10,460 nucleotides of DNA from assembly GCA_946479225.1 (NCBI GenBank), contig CAMLFI010000052.1:1-10460 (forward strand), given 5' to 3'. Each line of letters opens with the position of its first letter. The stretch's first letter is position 1. Below are positions 7,604 through 10,460 of this stretch, piece after piece. The stretch comes from an uncultured Mucilaginibacter sp. GTDB taxonomy: Bacteria > Bacteroidota > Bacteroidia > Sphingobacteriales > Sphingobacteriaceae. The position numbers were made by a program, and so were the translations under genes. Under the pieces are notes generated by a model, which searched no databases, was not told the DNA's origin, and worked only from the letters and a program-made list of their open reading frames with translations.

Positions 7604-7894
7604 ATGAATATAAAAACAGCTAACGCCCTGTTTGACGAGGGTATATTTTCTGAAATGTATAAAGCGGGTTTTATTACGGCAAAAGTATTTACCTATCGCG
7701 AGATCTATTTATGGATACAGGCCCAAATGCAGATACGCGATATTACAAAAAACCAGGCGGTGCTTGAAGCTGAATTGAAATTTGATAAAGATGAACGTAC
7801 CATATGGCGGGCTTTAAATAGTTTTAGCAATGGTGACAAAACAGTGTCACCATTTGATAAAAATAATATCCCGACCTTTGATATATGCCAATAG
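7604..7894 (+). CDS. Small probable helix-turn-helix protein of a phage
   Basis: A 96-residue protein. Residues 47-74 read as a helix (NQAVLEAELKF), a short turn (DKDE) and a recognition-like helix (RTIWRALNSF), the layout of a helix-turn-helix. This suggests DNA binding, perhaps control of phage late genes, but I do not recognise a named family. The N-terminal half (KTANALFDEGIFSEMYKAGF, then VFTYREIYLWIQAQM) is helical and aromatic. The C-terminal tail from residue 78 contains DKTVSP, six residues, then PTF; the same peptide pattern ends the overlapping 40-codon frame at 7885-8007. The coding DNA for the tail holds a 10-bp-arm inverted repeat (7829-7854), and the stop codon lies inside a 16-bp dyad (7884-7899). 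The start is the only ATG close to the upstream repeat element. Confidence 0.65.
   Translation: MNIKTANALFDEGIFSEMYKAGFITAKVFTYREIYLWIQAQMQIRDITKNQAVLEAELKFDKDERTIWRALNSFSNGDKTVSPFDKNNIPTFDICQ
7829..7854. repeat. Inverted repeat with 10-bp arms inside the 3' end of the small regulator gene
   Basis: AATGGTGACA (7829-7838) and TGTCACCATT (7845-7854) are perfect inverted copies separated by 6 bases. In frame the region encodes NGDKTVSP plus flanking residues. It could form an RNA hairpin late in the gene or be a protein-binding dyad. Its right part belongs to the 20-bp direct repeat described at 7834-7975. Confidence 0.6.
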
Positions 7895-7975
7895 GCATAC
7901 TAAACATCAAATCATCTGAACTAAGATTCGAGGATTATAAGCGAAATTATACAACTGACAAAACAGTGTCACCAT
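7834..7975 (+). repeat. Exact 20-bp direct repeat, two copies 122 bases apart
   Basis: TGACAAAACAGTGTCACCAT occurs at 7834-7853 and again at 7956-7975. Extending to the right without gaps, 7834-7880 and 7956-8002 match at 35 of 47 positions, ending in CCGAC followed by one variable base and TTTG. Both copies lie in reading frames that give DKTVSP, six residues, PTF. This is a partial duplication of the regulator gene's 3' end, or a repeated functional DNA/RNA element that happens to be translated. Confidence 0.75.
7884..7899. promoter_or_regulatory. 16-bp dyad, copy 2 (one mismatch from copy at 4822)
   Basis: TATGCCAATAGGCATA differs from the perfect palindrome at 4822-4837 by a single base. 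It contains both the TAG stop (7892-7894) of the upstream small gene and the ATG (7885-7887) of the overlapping 40-codon frame. If it is an operator, binding could affect whatever is transcribed into the protease gene. Confidence 0.45.
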
Positions 7976-8007
7976 CACGTCGGAAAATTGTACCGACATT
8001 TGTATAA
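7885..8007 (+). CDS. Possible overlapping 40-residue ORF sharing the DKTVSP-x6-PTF ending
   Basis: This frame starts at an ATG that overlaps the last 10 bases of the upstream gene and ends with TAA at 8005-8007. It encodes MPIGILNIKSSELRFEDYKR, then NYTT, DKTVSP, six residues, PTFV. The DKTVSP and PTF parts, with identical spacing, match the C-terminus of the upstream 96-residue protein. The overlap would allow translational coupling. It has no hydrophobic segment and no recognisable domain. It could be a real small protein, or the decayed 3' remnant of a duplicated regulator gene; the A-to-T differences between the repeats do not settle which. Expression is unproven. Confidence 0.35.
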   Translation: MPIGILNIKSSELRFEDYKRNYTTDKTVSPSRRKIVPTFV

Positions 8008-8053
8008 CACCAGGCCAAAGGCCAGCCACTTAACAATCTTCTTACGTCAATAA

Positions 8054-8094
8054 TCTTCCGGATTTCCGTCTTCCTGTTCCGACAGCTATCGGAA
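8054..8094. repeat. Octamer repeat and near-perfect 18-bp dyad before the protease gene
   Basis: TCTTCCGG, ATTTCCGT and CTTCCTGT run in an 8-bp register from 8054 to 8077, the same sequence family as the octamers at 2109-2145. They lead into TTCCGACAGCTATCGGAA (8077-8094), an 18-bp dyad with one mismatched pair (C8083 against A8088). The protease ATG follows at 8113. The spacer from 8008 to 8053 holds a GGCC-AAA-GGCC motif and nothing else I can identify. Confidence 0.55.
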
Positions 8095-8112
8095 TCCAGA
8101 CTCCTAAAAAAT

Positions 8113-9312
8113 ATGAATTACAAAATTTACTTATACGATACTGATACCGAGGGTATCGGATCGGGCAATTTGTCATCGGCCCAAATAAAACTGCAGTTAA
8201 CAGCAGCGGCCGGCCAGGATGTAGACGTTCACATTAGTTCAGCAGGGGGCAGCGCATTTGATGCCATTGCCATCTATGACCTGCTGAAGAAATATCCGGG
8301 TAATGTAACTACTTACATTGATGCGCTGGCCGCCTCTGCTGCCTCGGTTGTTGCCATGGCTGGTGACAATATTGTGATGAGCAAATATGCGCTACTAATG
8401 ATACACAAACCCATGGTGGGCAGCGGCGGCAACGCAGATGAGTTGCTTAAAGACATTCAATTACTGAATGTGGTACAATCTCGCCTGGCGGCAATTTATG
8501 AGGACAAAACCGGATTGGACGGCGTTACTGTTAATAGTTTGATCGACGCCGTTACCTGGCTTACTGCCGACCAGGCGCTCGACCTCGGGTTTATTGACCA
8601 AATTGAGGACTATCAGGTAGAGATTACCAATACAGCTCTCATTCAAAATTACACCACCGCTGCGCCGGTTTTCTACCAACGCTATATCAACAAAATCTTA
8701 AATAAACCCAATAACAGCAATATGAACATCGAAAATCAAGAACTGATCCAGAAAACCACATCGGTTTTGGACAAGATTATAAACTTCTTTAAAAAAGTGG
8801 TGAACAAACACACTATTACAGACAAAGGCACCCTACACCACGCAGGAGAACTTAGCGAAGGTACCGAGGTTTACCAGGATGAGGACATGACCACGCCCGC
8901 CATTACCGACAGTTACACCACTGCAACAGGCAAAAAAATAGCGATTAAAAACGGTCAGGTTGAAAAGGTAAGTCCGGAAGAAACAGCCCATGAAGCTGAG
9001 GAAGAAGACGAAGATATCCTGCCTGAAAGCATCTTTAAAACTGGCAAGCAAAAGGAGATAAAAAACCGGGTGCAGGAAATAAAAGCAAAGCTACATGCTC
9101 AAAATGCATTGTTAACCGAAGCAAAAGCAGCGCTGGAAGAAGCCGGCAGGCGACTAAACAAAACCCGCACAGAGATCAAAAACGAAATAAAATCTGATTT
9201 TACTCCCGAAGGATCAAAACGCAGCAGCAAAGCAAAAACAGAAAGCCAACCCTTCTTCGCACCGAAAACCACGTTGGCACAAAACGCGGTTAAAAAGGCA
9301 GTGGCAAAGTAA
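8113..9312 (+). CDS. ClpP-like (S14-type) phage prohead protease with C-terminal scaffold-like region
   Basis: A 399-residue head maturation protease. Residues 1-170 have the ClpP/crotonase-fold signatures: the oxyanion-type motif ISSAGGSAFDA at 41-51, a nucleophile motif ALAASAASVV in which S75 aligns with the ClpP catalytic serine, and MIHKP with the catalytic H98. The segment TWLTADQALDLGFID at 148-162 matches the usual end of the fold; the catalytic Asp is not obvious by eye. Residues about 204-399 are not protease: a helical piece, a beta-rich stretch (GTEVYQDEDM, then KKIAIKNGQVEKV), an acidic patch EEEDED and a long Lys/Glu coiled coil, as expected of a scaffold. The protease would cleave scaffold and capsid precursors inside the prohead. 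The capsid gene follows directly, which supports the call. The first ATG after the octamer repeats is used as start. Confidence 0.87.
   Translation: MNYKIYLYDTDTEGIGSGNLSSAQIKLQLTAAAGQDVDVHISSAGGSAFDAIAIYDLLKKYPGNVTTYIDALAASAASVVAMAGDNIVMSKYALLMIHKPMVGSGGNADELLKDIQLLNVVQSRLAAIYEDKTGLDGVTVNSLIDAVTWLTADQALDLGFIDQIEDYQVEITNTALIQNYTTAAPVFYQRYINKILNKPNNSNMNIENQELIQKTTSVLDKIINFFKKVVNKHTITDKGTLHHAGELSEGTEVYQDEDMTTPAITDSYTTATGKKIAIKNGQVEKVSPEETAHEAEEEDEDILPESIFKTGKQKEIKNRVQEIKAKLHAQNALLTEAKAALEEAGRRLNKTRTEIKNEIKSDFTPEGSKRSSKAKTESQPFFAPKTTLAQNAVKKAVAK
8722..9312 (+). other. Possible internal in-frame start for a separate scaffold protein
   Basis: M204 of the protease protein lies just after the protease fold, in an Asn-rich linker (NKPNNSN before M204). 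Starting there would give a 196-residue protein made only of the coiled-coil, scaffold-like part. Nested scaffold genes in the same frame as the prohead protease are known, for example C and Nu3 in phage lambda. The upstream bases are A-rich, which is compatible with Bacteroidetes initiation. There is no direct evidence that this start is used. Confidence 0.35.
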
Positions 9313-9398
9313 GTAGCAAGTATATAGTAGCAAGACAAATACTTGTCATAAAATTAGAAAGAAATACTTGATACCTGATACTTACTACTTGATACTCA
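9312..9398. repeat. Heptamer-repeat element with central hairpin, copy 2
   Basis: The left arm begins on the last base of the protease stop codon: AGTAGCA, AGTATAT, AGTAGCA, AGACAAA (9312-9339). The first 23 bases match 7439-7461 with one mismatch. A small hairpin, GACAA (9334-9338) with TTGTC (9343-9347), sits in the middle. The right arm runs ATACTTG, ATACCTG, ATACTTA, CTACTTG, ATACTCA (9364-9398); 9364-9396 matches 7566-7598 at 30 of 33 positions. The capsid ATG is 32 bases further on. It has the same left arm / hairpin / right arm plan as 7439-7600. Confidence 0.75.
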
Positions 9399-9430
9399 AA
9401 AACAATCAAAAACAAACTCAATAAAAATTA

Positions 9431-10460
9431 ATGGCTCAATTTACATTTACAAACAACACCTATGCCGGCGAAGCGCTGGCGGGGTTTATGGCAAGCACGC
9501 TGCTTGAGGCCGATTCGGTTAAGCGCGGTTTGCTAACCGTTATCAACGACGTAAAATCGCGCAAGGTGATACTTGACGTTGATGACGACGTGATATTGCA
9601 GGACCCATCAGGCACATTCACTGATCAAGGCACCACAGCATCACAAAAAGAAAGTTACCTGGACCCGGTGATCTACGAATTTATGAAAGAGGAACAATGG
9701 GACAAGCTGGTACAATCATGGGAGGCACAAAGCCTTAAACCCGGTGCTTTTATGGACTATGAAGGTGTGGTAGATCTATCAGATTTTATGGTGCAACGCT
9801 ACCTAACCAAAATACGAATAGCCAACGAGCGTTTGTACTGGCTGGGTAAAGCATCAACAAAAGAAGCGGCTTTTACTGCCGGCTTCGCGGGCTTGCTGCC
9901 AACTATAGCCAACGCGTCGGGCGTTTATAAAGTAGGCTTAGGCAAACCGGCAACTTCAATGGTTGCAACAGCTATTAACGGAACCGGCATTGTAACCGTT
10001 TCAAGCACCGCAACTTTAGCCGACGGCGATGTGGTAAGCATTACAGCAGTAACAGGTACCAGTAAGGATACAACCAATGGCGGCGGCGGAATTGATGTTC
10101 AGGGGCAATCATACTTTATAAAAGTGTTAAGTTCAACCACGTTTCAACTGGTGCGTAATTACAACGAGATAAACACCCGCAAGGCAGCTACATTCTCCAG
10201 CTCATCAACAGCAGCAACTGTTAGCTACATTAACGCCAGTAATGTGCTGGATGTGTTAAGTGGGGTATACGCCCAGTTAGATCCTGCTGATAGAAGTCAG
10301 GATGATTTTAACCTGCAGATCCCATTCCACGTAGGTTATGCATACGCACAAGCTCAGGCCAACAAAGCGGTTAATGTGCTAAACGCGTTCACCGATAAAA
10401 AGAAAATGGATTACCTGGGTTTACCATTGCAACTAATGAACCACTGGCAGGCTAACACAA
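9431..10460 (+). CDS. Major capsid protein (3' end beyond the window)
   Basis: The frame is open from ATG 9431 to the window end, giving 343 residues. The start follows an A-rich stretch (CAATAAAAATTA), typical of Bacteroidetes. The N-terminal part (MAQFTFTNNTYAGEALAGFM, then a DVKSRKVILDVD segment and tryptophan-containing helices) and the position right after the prohead protease indicate a capsid subunit, probably of HK97 type. Residues about 176-268 look like an inserted beta domain, with GTGIVTVSSTATLADGDVVS, a GGGG turn, and SYFIKVLSSTTFQLV, resembling FCCH-like modules found in phage structural proteins. The helical core resumes at about residue 270. The fold is inferred from context and pattern; I recognise no exact family. 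Confidence 0.78.
   Translation, partial: MAQFTFTNNTYAGEALAGFMASTLLEADSVKRGLLTVINDVKSRKVILDVDDDVILQDPSGTFTDQGTTASQKESYLDPVIYEFMKEEQWDKLVQSWEAQSLKPGAFMDYEGVVDLSDFMVQRYLTKIRIANERLYWLGKASTKEAAFTAGFAGLLPTIANASGVYKVGLGKPATSMVATAINGTGIVTVSSTATLADGDVVSITAVTGTSKDTTNGGGGIDVQGQSYFIKVLSSTTFQLVRNYNEINTRKAATFSSSSTAATVSYINASNVLDVLSGVYAQLDPADRSQDDFNLQIPFHVGYAYAQAQANKAVNVLNAFTDKKKMDYLGLPLQLMNHWQANT

Larger units (their letters stand above)
1..10460. mobile_element. Prophage or phage structural-gene region
   Basis: The tape measure protein, the ClpP-type prohead protease followed by a capsid-like protein, and two large tail-tip-like proteins together mark a tailed-phage morphogenesis region. The window ends inside the first and last genes, so neither phage end, attachment site, integrase, terminase nor portal is visible. 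Whether it is integrated cannot be decided. Host-type intergenic repeats and a lipoprotein gene suit a temperate phage of a Bacteroidetes host. A long contractile or non-contractile tail is implied by the 820-residue tape measure protein; the usual rule of about 1.5 angstrom per residue gives roughly 120 nm. Confidence 0.85.

Noticed and set aside
7604..8007. Frameshifted single gene joining the 96-residue protein and the 40-codon frame
   Set aside because: Both frames end with the same peptide pattern, which indicates duplication rather than one gene broken by a frameshift, and no slippery sequence is visible at the overlap.
8012..8022. GGCC-AAA-GGCC hairpin as a terminator before the protease gene
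   Set aside because: A 4-bp stem with a 3-base loop and no T-run is too weak to call.
9099..9338. 79-codon frame on the - strand
   Set aside because: It is antisense to the coiled-coil end of the protease/scaffold gene and has no start context or family likeness.

Overview
The window is part of a prophage, or a long-tailed phage genome, from a member of the Bacteroidetes. A Sphingobacteriaceae-like host (Pedobacter or Mucilaginibacter type) is my best guess. The evidence for the phylum is that no start codon has a purine-rich Shine-Dalgarno site, that one promoter candidate fits the Bacteroidetes TTTG / TAnnTTTG pattern, that one tail protein carries a SprB-like repeat, and that the gene boundaries hold heptamer-period repeats. 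Every convincing gene reads on the + strand.

Layout. 1-2058 is the 3' part of a large modular tail or adhesin-like protein. 2150-4153 is a baseplate or tail-tip-like protein. 4234-4776 is a small A+T-rich lipoprotein with its own promoter candidate, probably a cargo ('moron') gene. 4777-4977 is a spacer rich in dyad symmetry. 4978-7440 is the tail tape measure protein. 7604-7894 is a small probable helix-turn-helix protein, overlapped at its 3' end by a 40-codon frame (7885-8007) that ends in a related peptide. 8113-9312 is a ClpP-like head maturation protease fused to a scaffold-like tail. 9431 to the end is a major capsid protein, cut by the window edge.

How the genes work together. The protease/scaffold and capsid protein build and mature the head. 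The tape measure protein sets tail length and the first two proteins form the tip and receptor-contact end. The lipoprotein is not needed for a virion and may act in the infected or lysogenic cell. Tail genes come before head genes in transcription order, the reverse of the common terminase-portal-protease-capsid-tail layout, although the protease-capsid pair keeps its usual order.

The most interesting material is non-coding or overlapping: (1) heptamer-repeat / hairpin / heptamer-repeat elements that fill the tape measure-to-regulator and protease-to-capsid spacers from stop codon almost to start codon; (2) a 20-bp repeat encoding DKTVSP in two overlapping small frames; (3) a 16-bp palindrome present twice; (4) a 13-bp stem whose loop is perfectly complementary to the sequence just before the tape measure start; (5) an abrupt G+C change inside the tape measure gene. 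I could run no database search, so the family names rest on recognising motifs by eye.
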